Origin: Sphingosinicella flava
GTDB lineage: Bacteria > Pseudomonadota > Alphaproteobacteria > Sphingomonadales > Sphingomonadaceae
Reading direction: 5' to 3'
NCBI RefSeq assembly: GCF_016025255.1
Contig: NZ_CP065592.1
Location: forward strand, 1,345,122-1,409,121
DNA: 64,000 nucleotides
Shown here: positions 38,916 through 50,192 of the stretch, in pieces
Position numbering within the stretch: position 1 is the stretch's first letter
Layout of the letters: every line of letters starts with the position of its first letter
Translations under genes and position numbers: made by a program
The notes under the pieces: model-generated
Told to the model about the DNA's origin: nothing
The model's input: the letters and a program-made list of their open reading frames with translations, nothing else
Databases searched by the model: none

Positions 38916-39484
38916 TATTCGAGTGTTCCCTGCGCTTTGGCAACAAGACTGATCCCGGATACGCCCAGCGCTTGTTTGGCGGGACTTTCCTTGGGAATGT
39001 GGTACAATTCCATCGCTTCATGCTCTGCTTTATAGCCCGGTTCCCAAACCGTCTTGGCCAGCACGCCCGCCCGCTCGATGGTTTCGGCGGGATCGCGGTG
39101 CAGCCCTGCGGTGACGAGCGCGGGATCGATCCGGCGCTCTTCCTCAAAGTCATACAGCCTGCAGCCGTTCAGCCAGATGCCTTCCATCTCCACCCCGGAC
39201 AGGATGAGGTGAAGGCTTTCGCCCGCGACGGTCCGGCGAAAGGCATGAGTGGGCCGCATCTTGATGGAATCGCCCAGCATCTCCTTGCCGAGGGAGATCA
39301 GTTTTTCGACGGGCGTGCCGACTTCGGGCGTGAATTCCTGCCATTCCGTCTTGCCGAGTTCCCGGCGCGCCAGATCGAGATCGACGACATTCGCGCACGC
39401 CTCCTCGAACGCCGTCAGTACGGCGTCGGCGGGATAAGCCGAAGGCGCGGCGGCGATTAAAGCAAGGACGGCCGTGACCGACAT
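38915..39484 (-). CDS. Exported hypothetical protein coupled to sucD
   Basis: 189 residues, no family recognised. A short signal-like hydrophobic N-terminus ([20 protein letters not shown]) suggests export. The body is soluble, with two Cys (ACANVV and [11 protein letters not shown]) that could pair in the periplasm. It lies at the place normally held by sucC, 40 nt after mdh, and its stop overlaps the sucD start. It is not a degraded SucC: no ATP-grasp features are present. Role unknown. Confidence 0.75.
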   Translation of the reverse strand: MSVTAVLALIAAAPSAYPADAVLTAFEEACANVVDLDLARRELGKTEWQEFTPEVGTPVEKLISLGKEMLGDSIKMRPTHAFRRTVAGESLHLILSGVEMEGIWLNGCRLYDFEEERRIDPALVTAGLHRDPAETIERAGVLAKTVWEPGYKAEHEAMELYHIPKESPAKQALGVSGISLVAKAQGTLE

Positions 39485-39524
39485 TACCGGGCCATATCTG
39501 TGTTAGGATGTTTCCGCGAACCCA

Positions 39525-40508
<984 letters not shown>

Positions 40509-40615
40509 TCACAAGCGGGATCGGGCTGCGATGCGCAGCCGCGAAGATATGGGCGCCCGCTTAGACCCCTCGCGCGCTTGGGGCAACCGTTTGGCGGCGG
40601 ATTTTTGGGAGGTTT

Positions 40616-40683
40616 GTGCTCCTGCGAAAGCAGAAGCCCGGCGGCACATGCAGCGCGTCTGGATTCCTGCTTCCGCAGGAACA
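40616..40683. repeat. REP-like inverted hairpin pair, copy 5
   Basis: Left arm CTCCTGC-GAAA-GCAGAAG (one mismatch) and right arm TTCCTGC-TTCC-GCAGGAA. It lies between zapE and mdh, ending 5 nt before the zapE stop. Confidence 0.88.
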
Positions 40684-40687
40684 TATT

Positions 40688-41797
40688 TCAGGCCTCGCCG
40701 TGCCCCTGTGCGAGATAGTCGGCCGATTGCATTTCCATGAGGCGAGACACGGTGCGCTCAAATTCGAAGGCACCGTCGCCCTTCGTGTAAAGATCGGGCG
40801 GGGCGGCATCGGCGGCGGCGAGCAATTTCACCTTATTCTCGTAAAGCGCGTCGACTAAAGTCACGAAGCGCGCCGCCTCGTTCCTGTTCTCCGGCCCCAG
40901 TTTCGGAATTCCGACGATGATCACGCTATGATAGCGGCGCGCGACGGCGAGATAATCGGGCGCCCCCCGCGCTTCCCCGCACAGCCGCTTGAAGGAGAAG
41001 ACGGCGACGCCCTTCAGCGCCTTGGGCACGCGCAGCGTCCGCCCGCCCTGCACGGGGATATCCTCCGAGGGCACGTGCGCCGCATCCTCGGGCGGATAAT
41101 CGGTCAGGCGGAAGAAGGCGCGGGACAGGGCCACCGTCGCTTCGACTCCGTTCGGCACATACCAGGTCGGAAAGCCGCCCAGCCGCTCCAACCGGTAGTC
41201 GGTGGGCCCATTCAACGCCGCCACGTCCAGTTCCCGCTCGATCAGGTCGATGAAGGGCAGGAACAATTCGCGGTTGAGGCCGTGCTTGTAGAGATCGCGC
41301 GGCGGGCGGTTCGATGTGGTGATGACCGTCACTCCCCGCTCCAGCAGCTGCGCGAAGAGCCGCGACAGGATCATCGCATCCGCGCTGTTGTTGATGACCA
41401 TTTCGTCGAACGCCAGCAGCCGCGCCTCGGCGGCGATGGCGGCGGCGACGGGCGGAATGGGATCGCCGCCCTCGCGCAGCCGTTCGATCCGCAGCCGTTC
41501 GTGCACCTCCAGCATGAATTCGTGGAAATGGACGCGGCGCTTGGCGGGAATGGTGACCGCCGCGAAGGCGAGGTCCATCAGCATGGATTTGCCGCGGCCG
41601 ACCCCGCCCCAGAGGTAGAGCCCGCGTGGCGCCGGCGCCTCCCGCCCCAGCAGGCGGGAGACGAAGCCAACTCGGGCCGGGGCGTTCACCGCACACACAA
41701 GCCGGTCGAGAAGCACGGCCGCCTGACGCTGATCGGCATCGGCGCGCAGCTCCCCGGCGGCGAGCAGCGCCTCATAACGCTGGAGAACCCCGCTCAT
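40688..41797 (-). CDS. zapE: AFG1-family cell-division ATPase ZapE
   Basis: 369 residues of one AAA-type ATPase. Walker A LWGGVGRGKSMLMDLAF, Walker B LLAFDEMVINNSADAMI, and the family block ITTSNRPPRDLYKHGLNREL. ZapE associates with the Z-ring in E. coli, and mitochondrial AFG1 helps inner-membrane protein quality control. Start MSGVLQRYEALLAAGELRAD. Separated from mdh by a REP-like repeat. Confidence 0.94.
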   Translation of the reverse strand: MSGVLQRYEALLAAGELRADADQRQAAVLLDRLVCAVNAPARVGFVSRLLGREAPAPRGLYLWGGVGRGKSMLMDLAFAAVTIPAKRRVHFHEFMLEVHERLRIERLREGGDPIPPVAAAIAAEARLLAFDEMVINNSADAMILSRLFAQLLERGVTVITTSNRPPRDLYKHGLNRELFLPFIDLIERELDVAALNGPTDYRLERLGGFPTWYVPNGVEATVALSRAFFRLTDYPPEDAAHVPSEDIPVQGGRTLRVPKALKGVAVFSFKRLCGEARGAPDYLAVARRYHSVIIVGIPKLGPENRNEAARFVTLVDALYENKVKLLAAADAAPPDLYTKGDGAFEFERTVSRLMEMQSADYLAQGHGEA

Positions 41798-41928
41798 GGG
41801 TGCGGCTTCCAGCGCACCTTCCCTGTGCGCCAGCCCGTCCGGGCGGGGCTGGCTTTAGTACGGATCGGCATCTGCATGGCGGCGCCATTGCAGAATAAGG
41901 GCGGGAAGAAAAGCCGGAGACCGCTCGT

Positions 41929-42792
41929 TTAAAATGGCTCCCAGGCATCGGCTATGGCCGCGATGCCGGGCGGCATGTCGGCCCGCGCCAAGGCCAGGAA
42001 ACTGGCCGAGCGCGTCGCGCGGCGCAAATGATCGACGAACCATTCGCCGTTTTCGAACTTCGCGTCGGCTCCGGGGGTGAGAGAGACGCCCAGCGGATAA
42101 TCGTCATCCTCTGGATTGGCGACCAGCTCCACCGTGAAATCGTCACCGCTGCCATTATCCTCGACATATTCCTCATACTCTTCGACGAGGCCGAGGCAGG
42201 GGAGCACGAAGAAAGGCTGCCAGGATGCCGTGTCGTGGCCGGGCAGCGCTCCTTCGAAATCGGCATGGCCGATCGTCTTCCAGAACGCGCCAAGGGCAAG
42301 GGGAAGCTTATGAACCTTGCGTTCGAATTGTTTGACGTGACGAACCGAGATGCCGTTGTCGCCGAGCGGGCGCTGAACGCCTTTGAAGCCCGGCCCGGGA
42401 ATGCCGGGAAAGGCCGGCAGGGGCTGAGATGCGCGCTCGACCATGGCTTGAAGATATTGCGCCATGTCGCCCATCATGGCCATGCTGTCGGCGGGCAGCC
42501 CCATCTTGTCCAGATTGGCGAGCATTGCGGCCGTCTGCGCCTGGGCGTCCTTCGCAGATTGCATGATCGCGGGATCGATCTGGCTGCTCGGGGCGGGAGG
42601 TTCGAATGCATAGCCGAGCTCTTTCAGGCCCGCGGCGATGCGCTCAAGATTGGCGCGTGCGCGCGACATGAGGAGGTCGGCCACCGCCTCGGCCTCTTGC
42701 GCCAGGGCATCGTCCGTGCCGATGCCGATGTGCCGCAATTCGTTCCAAACGGCCTCGTGATCGCCGGCGCGATACCGCTCCAGATAGCCCAT
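41929..42792 (-). CDS. Hypothetical cytoplasmic protein
   Basis: 287 residues, no family recognised. The N-terminal third is helical (YLERYRAGDHEAVWNELRHI, then an Ala-rich coiled region), followed by a Met- and Pro-rich linker (PADSMAMMGDMAQYL, PAFPGIPGPG). An alpha/beta C-terminal part carries a very acidic patch (LGLVEEYEEYVEDNGSGDD, ANPEDDDYP). It has no signal peptide or membrane helix. The shape, a helical adaptor with an acidic face, resembles immunity or SMI1-like folds only loosely; I do not claim that. Single gene 61 nt after sdhB's start side. Confidence 0.65.
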   Translation of the reverse strand: MGYLERYRAGDHEAVWNELRHIGIGTDDALAQEAEAVADLLMSRARANLERIAAGLKELGYAFEPPAPSSQIDPAIMQSAKDAQAQTAAMLANLDKMGLPADSMAMMGDMAQYLQAMVERASQPLPAFPGIPGPGFKGVQRPLGDNGISVRHVKQFERKVHKLPLALGAFWKTIGHADFEGALPGHDTASWQPFFVLPCLGLVEEYEEYVEDNGSGDDFTVELVANPEDDDYPLGVSLTPGADAKFENGEWFVDHLRRATRSASFLALARADMPPGIAAIADAWEPF

Positions 42793-42853
42793 CTCTTCTC
42801 CCCCTCTATCAGAGGAGGCGGGCTAGCCGGCTAGTCCTAAGACCGGGTTAAGA

Positions 42854-43639
42854 TCAGAGCGCCCGTTCGACCAGCAGCTTCTTGGTCTCGGCGATCGCCT
42901 TGGCGGGATTGAGGCCCTTCGGGCATACGTTCGCGCAGTTCATGATCGTGTGGCAGCGATAGAGGCGGAACGGATCCTCCAGCTCGTCGAGGCGCTCGCC
43001 GGTATATTCATCGCGGCTGTCGGCGAGCCAGCGATAGGCCTGGAGCAGGATGGCCGGGCCGAGGAACCGGTCGGAATTCCACCAATAGCTCGGGCAGGAC
43101 GTCGAACAGCAAGCGCACAGAATGCATTCGTACAGGCCGTCCAGCTTCGCGCGATCTTCCGGCGACTGGAGGCGCTCCTTGCCCGACGGTGTCGGCGTCT
43201 TCGTCTTCAGCCACGGCTCGATGGACGCATATTGCGCATAGAAATGGGTGAAGTCCGGCACCAGATCCTTTACCACGTCCATGTGCGGCAGCGGCGTGAT
43301 GCGGACGTCGCCCTTGATGTCCTCGATGGCGGTGGTGCAGGCGAGGCCGTTGCGCCCGTCGATGTTCATCGAACAGGAACCGCAAATCCCCTCGCGGCAG
43401 GAGCGGCGGAAGGTGAGGCTCGGATCCTGCTCGCTCTTCATCTTGATGAGCGCGTCGAGCACCATCGGCCCGCAGCTGTCGAGATCGACCTCGAACGTGT
43501 CGTAGCGCGGATTTTCGCCGCTGTCCGGATCGTAGCGATAGACCTTGAACGTCTTGATCCGGCCCGCATCGGCCGGCGCTTCGTGCGTCTTGCCCTTGCC
43601 CTTGATCTTGCTGTTCTTCGGGAGCGTGAATTCAGCCAT
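42854..43639 (-). CDS. sdhB: Succinate dehydrogenase iron-sulfur subunit
   Basis: 261 residues. 2Fe-2S cluster ligands [12 protein letters not shown] with the later Cys in RNGLACTTA, 4Fe-4S motif [16 protein letters not shown], 3Fe-4S motif [20 protein letters not shown]. It carries electrons from SdhA to ubiquinone. It is 3.8 kb away from sdhA on the same strand; three unrelated surface-polymer genes lie between, so it must be expressed from its own promoter or through the two glycerophosphotransferase-like genes directly upstream (53-nt gap). Confidence 0.97.
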   Translation of the reverse strand: MAEFTLPKNSKIKGKGKTHEAPADAGRIKTFKVYRYDPDSGENPRYDTFEVDLDSCGPMVLDALIKMKSEQDPSLTFRRSCREGICGSCSMNIDGRNGLACTTAIEDIKGDVRITPLPHMDVVKDLVPDFTHFYAQYASIEPWLKTKTPTPSGKERLQSPEDRAKLDGLYECILCACCSTSCPSYWWNSDRFLGPAILLQAYRWLADSRDEYTGERLDELEDPFRLYRCHTIMNCANVCPKGLNPAKAIAETKKLLVERAL

Positions 43640-43692
43640 GGTCCATCCTTTGCGGCGCCTCGATAGCCAAAGAGCGGCTGGGGGAAAAGCCC

Positions 43693-44859
43693 CTAAGCCG
43701 CTCCGCCGTTCCGGCTTAGAAAATCCAGGATCGCCCGCGCCGCGCGATCGGCCGAACGCTCCCCCGTCAACGAGAATGTTTCCTGGAATGCCGCACGCTG
43801 GATCGCGGCATGGTCGTCCGGCCGTTCCGCGACGCGGGCAAGGGCTTCAGGCAGCGCCTCAACCCTGTCGATCACCTGCCCCAACCGCCAATGCGCATAA
43901 TTCGCATTCCCCTGCCACTCCGCCCCATGGGCGTTCAGGAAGATGGCCGGACGCGGGCGGGCGATCCATTCGTAAATCTGGCTCGAAACGTCGCCGAGAT
44001 AGATGTCGGCGCTGAGCGTGTAGGTCATGTCGACGCTGCGCTGGCTTTCCGTGTCGATGATGATGTTGGGATAACGGCGATAGATTTCGGAAAGCCCGCC
44101 CGTGAACCGCAGCCGCGCATGCTCGACCGACCCATGCAGCTGCCGCCGGAACAGCATGACGTGCGGCGCGAAGATCAGGTTGTAGCGATCCTGCTCGGCG
44201 AACCAGTCCAGCACTGAGCGCCCCAGATCGTACCAAGACGACAATTTCGGATCGAAATGCGGATTGTAAAGCACGACCGGCTTGTCGTCGCCGAACAGGC
44301 GCGGCCGGGCGCTAAGGTCCACCGTGTCGAATTTCGGATAGCCGACAATCGCATGCCCGTCCTCGCGGATGAGGCCCGCCGCCAGCATCCGGTCCCGCAC
44401 CTTCCGGCCCGACAAGAGAACAAGATCGAAGGCTTTCGTCACCTCTCGAAATCCGACGGATCGGTCCCCCGCGCCGTGCGGCAGGTAGATGAGCTTAGGC
44501 CCGGTAACGCCGAAGCGGGTCTTCAGGAAGGCGCTCGTCGTTTCGGGCACCACCAGCGCATCGAAACCGGCAAGGAGATCGAGATTGTTCCTGAGCACCG
44601 CGAGCCGTCTGTACGGGGCAACGGCATTGGCGATCCAGCCGAACGAGGCCTGGAGGAGCCCGGGCTTCAGCCTCGTCATCGTCACCGACGCCATGACCTC
44701 GCTCGAGAGCAGCAGCCGCACCCGCGCCTCCTGCGCCCGCGTCGAAGTCAGGATCGAGACCGAAACCTCCGGCGCCATCGCCCTGAGCGCCGCCACGATC
44801 GGCGCGGTATGCGCGATCTGGTGGATGGCGTCGTGATTGTAGAGGAAGGCGATCTTCAT
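43693..44859 (-). CDS. CDP-glycerol glycerophosphotransferase-like protein, gene 1
   Basis: 388 residues of GT-B-like fold. Visible blocks: [36 protein letters not shown] (His next to Gly as in TagF-type enzymes), [27 protein letters not shown] and [19 protein letters not shown], which matches the S/D-x-S-S signature near the C-terminus of the family. These enzymes polymerise or attach glycerol- or ribitol-phosphate. It starts inside the stop of its paralogue (ATGA overlap) and lies 53 nt before sdhB. The acceptor and substrate are unknown. Confidence 0.82.
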   Translation of the reverse strand: MKIAFLYNHDAIHQIAHTAPIVAALRAMAPEVSVSILTSTRAQEARVRLLLSSEVMASVTMTRLKPGLLQASFGWIANAVAPYRRLAVLRNNLDLLAGFDALVVPETTSAFLKTRFGVTGPKLIYLPHGAGDRSVGFREVTKAFDLVLLSGRKVRDRMLAAGLIREDGHAIVGYPKFDTVDLSARPRLFGDDKPVVLYNPHFDPKLSSWYDLGRSVLDWFAEQDRYNLIFAPHVMLFRRQLHGSVEHARLRFTGGLSEIYRRYPNIIIDTESQRSVDMTYTLSADIYLGDVSSQIYEWIARPRPAIFLNAHGAEWQGNANYAHWRLGQVIDRVEALPEALARVAERPDDHAAIQRAAFQETFSLTGERSADRAARAILDFLSRNGGAA

Positions 44860-45983
44860 GCAGGTTCCGCCTCATGCCCGAAGCGATCGAGGATCGCATC
44901 GGCCGCGCGTCTCACGGCTCCGGGACTGCGGTCACCAAGGGTATAGGCGGAAAGTGCCTCCTGCGTGTCGCGATAAAGGGCATGCCGTTCCCTGGCGGCA
45001 CCGATAGCGGGCATCAGTTGCGCCGGATCGTCAATGACATCGCCCAAATGCCAGAAACGGAAGTTGGGATCCTCCTTCCAGTCGATGCCATGCGCATTGA
45101 GGAACAGACAGGGCCGGGGCTTGGCGAGAAATTCATAAACTTGGCTGCTAATGTCTCCGACATATATATCGGCGACATCGGTATAGCTGTTATCAAGCGA
45201 ACGGTCCGAGCCCAGATCGATAAGGATGGTATCGGTGCTGCGCGCCTCCCATTGGCGGCGCAGGCGAGCAGAACGGCGGCGGAACATCTTCACATGGGGA
45301 GCGACGATCAGGTTGAACTCATCCTGCTCCGCAAAGGCCTTCAGCAAAGGTTCGATGAAGCGGCTCCAGGATTCCATGCCAGGGGCCTTATGGGGATTAT
45401 AAAGCACGATCGGACGATCATTCCGGAACAACCTGCCTTCGGCCCGTGACAGCCGCGCCGCCGTTTCCATCTTTACATAACCGGTACAGACATAATTTTC
45501 AGGCTTCAGCACCCCTGCATCCATCATCCGATCGGCCGTCTTCTGCCCCGCTGGCAAAACAAGGTCGAATACTGCCACCCGAGGTAGAAAACCCACCGCC
45601 CGGTCGCCATAGCCATGCGGCATGTACACCATCTTGGGCCGCGTCATGCCCATGCTCTTTAAAGGTGCTACGGTATTTTCCACAGTGATGACGACATCAT
45701 AGCCGTTCAGCATCCGCCAGTTGGCGCGCAGGACGAGCTTCTTCCACATGCCGAAAATCTTAAGGCCCTGAAGAAACTTCGTGAGCGGCGAGCGTTTCAG
45801 CCGCTCGATCTTCAGCTTCGGCCCATTATAAGCCTTGCGGATGCGTTCGTGATGGCGCGGCGTTTCGGGATCGTTGTAGAAAAGATCGACCTCAACCCCC
45901 GGCCGCGACGCCAATTCCAGCGCCACGGCAGCGCCATGGTAGCATTGATAGGCTTCGGCGATGTAGAGGAAGGCGATCTTCAT
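44856..45983 (-). CDS. CDP-glycerol glycerophosphotransferase-like protein, gene 2
   Basis: 375 residues, paralogous to the downstream gene. MKIAFLYIAEAYQCYHGAAV, YMPHGYGDRAVGFLPRV, LYNPHKAPGMESWSRFIEP, VAPHVKMFRRRSARLRRQW and ADIYVGDISSQVYEFLAKP align block for block. A positively charged region (about 80-95) suits membrane association. It is divergent from the flippase gene with only 44 nt between the starts, and overlaps the next gene by 4 nt. The pair plus flippase suggests synthesis and export of a phosphodiester-linked envelope polymer or modification. Confidence 0.82.
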   Translation of the reverse strand: MKIAFLYIAEAYQCYHGAAVALELASRPGVEVDLFYNDPETPRHHERIRKAYNGPKLKIERLKRSPLTKFLQGLKIFGMWKKLVLRANWRMLNGYDVVITVENTVAPLKSMGMTRPKMVYMPHGYGDRAVGFLPRVAVFDLVLPAGQKTADRMMDAGVLKPENYVCTGYVKMETAARLSRAEGRLFRNDRPIVLYNPHKAPGMESWSRFIEPLLKAFAEQDEFNLIVAPHVKMFRRRSARLRRQWEARSTDTILIDLGSDRSLDNSYTDVADIYVGDISSQVYEFLAKPRPCLFLNAHGIDWKEDPNFRFWHLGDVIDDPAQLMPAIGAARERHALYRDTQEALSAYTLGDRSPGAVRRAADAILDRFGHEAEPA

Positions 45984-46027
45984 GGGCGCTCTCTCTACCG
46001 GGAGCCGGGCAAAGTGGGAATCGGGAT

Positions 46028-47419
46028 TTGATCGTCGACTTCTGGCGTGAACGGGTGAGGCGGATGCGCGCCGGGGGGGCGTCCCGGAACGGCACGATCG
46101 CGCGCGTGCTGGAAAATGCGGGCTGGCTGCTTGCCGGTAAAGGCGTGGGCGCCGCGCTCAGTCTCGTCTATCTTGGGCTCGCCACCCGCACGCTGGGCGC
46201 GGCAGGCTTCGGCCAGTTCGTCCTCATCCTCGGCATCGCACAGGCCATCGCGTCCTTCGTCGGCTTCCAGACCTGGCAGGGGGTGGTGCGCTTCGGCATG
46301 CCCCACCTTCAGGCCGGGCGGAGGGACAGCCTCGGCGGCGTGCTCGCGTTGGCCCTGGCGCTCGATTTCGGCGGCGCGCTTGCGGGCTGCCTGATCGCGA
46401 TCGCCAGCATCGGCTTCCTCGGCAATCATTTCGGCTGGGATGCGGCGGTGCGGACGGAGGCCCTGCTGTTCGCCTTCGTTATCCTGCTCAGCGTCCGGTC
46501 GACCGCGATCGGCGTGCTGCGCCTGCACGACCGCTTCGGCATGGGCGCGACGGCCGATACGGTGACGCCCATCGTCCGCCTGATCGGCGCGGGAATCGCG
46601 GTCGCGGCGGGCGCCTCGATCAAAGGGTTTCTGATCGCCTGGGCCGCGTCCGAAATCGCCACCGCCGCCGTCTATTGGTGGTTCGCCGCGAAGGTTTCGA
46701 AAGGAACGATGAGCCCCGCTTACTGGCCAAAGATCGGGCGGGTCGGACGCGACAATCCCGGTATCCTCAAATTTGTCCTCATCACCAATGCAAACACGAC
46801 GCTTGGCGGAGCGGCCAAGCAGGTCACCGTCCTGCTCGTCGGCTTCTTCGCGGGCGCGGCGGCGGCGGGCCATTACCGCCTCGCCCATCAGCTCGGCGAA
46901 GCGCTCGCCCGCGTGTCGGAAATGCTGTCCCGTTCCGTTTATGCCGAGCTCACCCGGGTTCATTTCAACAATATGGGCCAGAATATCGCCAAGCTCTTCC
47001 GCAGCTCGGTGCGGCTGGCCGCGATCGGTGCGGCGGTCATCATCGTCCTGATGCTGCTGATCGGAAAGCCGGCCCTGACGCTCATCGCCGGCCCCCAATT
47101 TGCCGATGCTTATCCGCTGTTGATGCTGCTCGGCACGGCAGCGGCACTGGGCCTTGGGGGCACCAGCTTCGAACCGGCCTTGATGGCGACAGGCCGGGCC
47201 GGCCTTGCCCTCCAGCTCCGCTTCGTGTCGACGGCGGTATTGGCGGGCCTGCTCGCCCTGCTCCTTCCCCATCTTGGCGCAACTGGCGCGGGCATCGCGA
47301 CGCTCGTTTCGGCTGGGATCAGCTTATTGCTGTTCGGCGCCGCCGCATGGAGGGTCGTGCACAAGGACGATGCGAAAAAGGCGCGGAACCTTGAGCCCGC
47401 ACCTTCCGCCGATCAATAA
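46028..47419 (+). CDS. Polysaccharide-type flippase (Wzx/MOP superfamily)
   Basis: 463 residues, about twelve to fourteen hydrophobic helices. The N-terminal half has [20 protein letters not shown] and a typical [20 protein letters not shown]; the centre has [20 protein letters not shown]. It fits oligosaccharide or lipid-linked-unit exporters. Start uncertain: TTG 46028, GTG 46055 or ATG 46064 are all open. Its last 7 nt overlap the tail of sdhA on the other strand. It is the plus-strand partner of the two glycerophosphotransferase-like genes across a 44-nt divergent gap. Confidence 0.85.
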   Translation: MIVDFWRERVRRMRAGGASRNGTIARVLENAGWLLAGKGVGAALSLVYLGLATRTLGAAGFGQFVLILGIAQAIASFVGFQTWQGVVRFGMPHLQAGRRDSLGGVLALALALDFGGALAGCLIAIASIGFLGNHFGWDAAVRTEALLFAFVILLSVRSTAIGVLRLHDRFGMGATADTVTPIVRLIGAGIAVAAGASIKGFLIAWAASEIATAAVYWWFAAKVSKGTMSPAYWPKIGRVGRDNPGILKFVLITNANTTLGGAAKQVTVLLVGFFAGAAAAGHYRLAHQLGEALARVSEMLSRSVYAELTRVHFNNMGQNIAKLFRSSVRLAAIGAAVIIVLMLLIGKPALTLIAGPQFADAYPLLMLLGTAAALGLGGTSFEPALMATGRAGLALQLRFVSTAVLAGLLALLLPHLGATGAGIATLVSAGISLLLFGAAAWRVVHKDDAKKARNLEPAPSADQ

Positions 47420-49200
47420 ACCCGCGCCTTCGGCTTGATGTAACCGATCTCGTCGGTCAGCGTGTAATCGTGGACCGGGCGGTAGTCGATGCCGACCTTG
47501 CCCCCGTCGAACCAAGAAATCGTGTGCTTCATCCAGTTCGCGTCGTCGCGATTGGGATAATCCTCGTGCATGTGCGCGCCGCGGCTTTCCTTGCGGTTGG
47601 CGGCGCTATGCATCGTGACGACGGCCTGCGGGAGCATGTTGTCGAGCTCCAGCGTCTCGATGAGGTCGGTGTTCCAGATGAGGCTGCGGTCGGTGACCTG
47701 CACGTCGTCCATCCGCTTATAGACGGCGTCGATCTTCTCCATGCCCTCCGCCAGCGTCTTTTCGGTGCGGAAGACGGCGCAATCGGCCTGCATCGTCTTC
47801 TGCATCTGCGCGCGAATGTCCGCCGTCGGGCTGCCGCCCTTGGCATGGCGCCGCGCATCGATGCGGGAGAGGGCCATTTCTTCCGATCCCTTGGGCAGCG
47901 GGCGGCCCTTGACGTTGGGCGTCAGGATTTCGCCAAGGCGAATGCCCGTCGCGCGGCCGAAGACGACTAGGTCGATCAGCGAGTTGGAGCCGAGGCGGTT
48001 GGCGCCGTGCACCGACACGCAAGCCGCCTCGCCGACCGCGAACAGGCCGGGCACGACCGCGTCCGGATTGCCGTCCTTCAGCGTCACCACCTCGCCATGA
48101 TAATTGGTCGGGATGCCGCCCATATTATAGTGGACAGTCGGCACGACGGGGAGAGGCTGGCGGGTGAGGTCCACGCCCGCGAAAATCTTGCCGGTCTCGG
48201 TAATGCCGGGAAGGCGTTCGGCCAGGATCTTGGCGTCGATATGGTCGAGGTGAAGGTAGATATGGTCCTTCTCCTTGCCGACGCCGCGCCCTTCGCGGAT
48301 CTCCATCGCCATCGAGCGCGAGACGACGTCGCGCGACGCCAGATCCTTCGCGGACGGCGCATAACGCTCCATGAAGCGCTCGCCTTCGGAGTTGGTGAGG
48401 TATCCGCCCTCGCCGCGCGCGCCCTCGGTGATCAGCACGCCCGCGCCGTAAATGCCGGTCGGGTGGAACTGGACGAACTCCATGTCCTGCAACGGGAGCC
48501 CGGCGCGCAGCACCATACCGCCGCCGTCGCCGGTGCAGGTATGGGCCGATGTTGCGGAGAAATAGCAGCGGCCATAGCCGCCTGTCGCGAGCACCACGGC
48601 CTGCGCGGTGAAGCGATGGATGGAGCCGTCCTCCATGCACAAAGCAATGAGGCCGCGGCATTCGCCATCTTCCATGATGAGGTCGATGGCGAAATATTCG
48701 ATGAAGAAGTCCGCGTCATATTTCAGCGATTGCTGGTAGAGCGCGTGGAGCATGGCGTGGCCGGTGCGGTCGGCGGCGGCGCAGGTGCGCTGGGCGGCCG
48801 GGCCTTCGCCCATATTCTGCGTCATGCCGCCGAATGCGCGCTGGTAGATCTTGCCTTCGTTGGTGCGGCTGAACGGCACGCCATAATGTTCGAGCTCATA
48901 GACGGCGGCGGGCGCCTCCCGGCACAGATATTCGATTGCGTCCTGGTCGCCGAGCCAGTCGGAGCCCTTCACCGTATCATACATGTGCCAGGTCCAGTGA
49001 TCCGGACCCATATTGCCGAGGCTGGCCGCGATGCCGCCTTGCGCGGCGACGGTATGGCTGCGGGTCGGGAAGACCTTGGTGACGCAAGCCGTCTTCAGCC
49101 CCTTTTCGGCGGCGCCCATCGTCGCGCGCAGGCCGGAGCCGCCCGCGCCCACCACGACGACGTCATAAACATGGTCGATGATCTTGTAAGCGTCAGCCAT
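47413..49200 (-). CDS. sdhA: Succinate dehydrogenase flavoprotein subunit
   Basis: 595 residues from [20 protein letters not shown] at 49200. FAD attachment His in [20 protein letters not shown], active-site regions [20 protein letters not shown] and [21 protein letters not shown]-terminal REDYPNRD-like [16 protein letters not shown]. It oxidises succinate. It follows sdhC and sdhD closely (1-nt gap after sdhD) but is not followed by sdhB; its stop overlaps a convergent flippase gene by 7 nt. Confidence 0.97.
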   Translation of the reverse strand: MADAYKIIDHVYDVVVVGAGGSGLRATMGAAEKGLKTACVTKVFPTRSHTVAAQGGIAASLGNMGPDHWTWHMYDTVKGSDWLGDQDAIEYLCREAPAAVYELEHYGVPFSRTNEGKIYQRAFGGMTQNMGEGPAAQRTCAAADRTGHAMLHALYQQSLKYDADFFIEYFAIDLIMEDGECRGLIALCMEDGSIHRFTAQAVVLATGGYGRCYFSATSAHTCTGDGGGMVLRAGLPLQDMEFVQFHPTGIYGAGVLITEGARGEGGYLTNSEGERFMERYAPSAKDLASRDVVSRSMAMEIREGRGVGKEKDHIYLHLDHIDAKILAERLPGITETGKIFAGVDLTRQPLPVVPTVHYNMGGIPTNYHGEVVTLKDGNPDAVVPGLFAVGEAACVSVHGANRLGSNSLIDLVVFGRATGIRLGEILTPNVKGRPLPKGSEEMALSRIDARRHAKGGSPTADIRAQMQKTMQADCAVFRTEKTLAEGMEKIDAVYKRMDDVQVTDRSLIWNTDLIETLELDNMLPQAVVTMHSAANRKESRGAHMHEDYPNRDDANWMKHTISWFDGGKVGIDYRPVHDYTLTDEIGYIKPKARVY

Positions 49201-49201
49201 T

Positions 49202-49588
49202 TTATTGAGCCTCTGCGCCAAAGGCGATCTTGAGAACGGAGAAGAAGGCGAGCGCGCCGACGCCGATCACCAGGAAATTGGTGAGGGTGATGGCGAACAC
49301 CTTGGTCGATTCATGGATATAATCTTCCCAGACGACCTGCATGCCCAATTTGATGTGCCAGAAGGTCGACAGGATGAAGAGCAGCATCGGCACCGCGTTG
49401 AGCGGCGACCGCAGCCATGTCGTCACGCTTTCATAGCCAAGGTCCGGCAGGCGCAGGATCGACACGAAGAACCAGACGAAGAGGACGAGGGTGGAGATCG
49501 ACGTCAGCCGCTCCAGCCACCAATGATGGGCGCCGGTCTTCGCGGAGCCGAGGCCGCGCACATGCCCAAGTGCGGTCTTGCTGCGCAT
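49202..49588 (-). CDS. sdhD: Succinate dehydrogenase membrane anchor subunit
   Basis: 128 residues from [20 protein letters not shown] at 49588; ATG shares one base with the sdhC stop (TGATG). Three membrane helices (about 28-48, 59-80, 98-120). [17 protein letters not shown] matches the conserved quinone/heme-site region of SdhD (His and Asp/Tyr). It binds heme and ubiquinone with SdhC. Confidence 0.93.
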   Translation of the reverse strand: MRSKTALGHVRGLGSAKTGAHHWWLERLTSISTLVLFVWFFVSILRLPDLGYESVTTWLRSPLNAVPMLLFILSTFWHIKLGMQVVWEDYIHESTKVFAITLTNFLVIGVGALAFFSVLKIAFGAEAQ

Positions 49589-49992
49589 CACTTCACCTCC
49601 AGGATATAGAACCACAGCAAGGCGGTCGCGAGCACGGAGCCGACGATCGTCATCTGCGCCCAGAATTTGTTGGCCTTGAGCTCGAAGCCCGCGCCGATGT
49701 CCATGACGAGATGGCGGAGGCCGGAGAAAGTATGCTGGAACAAGGCCCAGGTAAGCCCGATGCCCACGATCAGGCCCAACCACAGGCCCCAGCCTTCGGT
49801 CAAAAACGCAGTGAATTTCCCATAAGCCTCTTCGCCCGAAGCCGCCGCCGCCAGCCACCAGGCCAGCGCGAGGCCGCCGACGATGGAAAGCCCGGATCCG
49901 GTCACGCGGTGGAGGATCGAGACCAGCATGTGCGGTCCCCATTTCCAGATGGTGAGATGCGGCGACAGCGGTCTTGTCGAATTGCGGCTCAT
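49588..49992 (-). CDS. sdhC: Succinate dehydrogenase cytochrome b556 subunit
   Basis: 134 residues from MSRNSTRPLSPHLTIWKWGP at 49992; the longer open frame upstream is not coding. Ser25 and Arg29 (SILHRVTG) correspond to quinone-site Ser27/Arg31 of E. coli SdhC, and His87 (FQHTFSGLRHLVMD) to the heme ligand. Three membrane helices. First gene of sdhCDA. Confidence 0.94.
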   Translation of the reverse strand: MSRNSTRPLSPHLTIWKWGPHMLVSILHRVTGSGLSIVGGLALAWWLAAAASGEEAYGKFTAFLTEGWGLWLGLIVGIGLTWALFQHTFSGLRHLVMDIGAGFELKANKFWAQMTIVGSVLATALLWFYILEVK

Positions 49993-50026
49993 GGTCGCTT
50001 CGGCTCCGTTCGGGTCAATCGGGGCG

Positions 50027-50054
50027 CTTTTAGGACAAAAGCCCGATGTTGCAA
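50027..50054 (-). promoter_or_regulatory. Possible sdhCDA promoter
   Basis: Minus strand TTGCAA (50054-50049), 16-nt spacer, TAAAAG (50032-50027), about 35 nt upstream of the sdhC start. Four of six bases match at each hexamer; spacing is one base short of optimal. It lies in the 200-nt divergent region shared with the chemoreceptor gene. Confidence 0.35.
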
Positions 50055-50192
50055 GCTGGTCTCGCATCCCGGTCCCTCCCCGCTCATCGTCAGTGCTGAC
50101 CGGCGTCCGCGCGCCGAGAAAAGGAAAAGCCAAAACTTTGTTTACCATTTCGCTTTAAGGCCGGCTGAAATCGCGACAAATGGTGGACGTGA

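Noticed and set aside
38915-39484. The gene at the sucC position as a degraded sucC
   Set aside because: It has a signal-like N-terminus, no ATP-grasp motifs and an intact reading frame of a different kind.
43693-47419. The sdhA-sdhB insert as a prophage or genomic island
   Set aside because: No integrase, tRNA or direct repeats are present, and base composition matches the surroundings.
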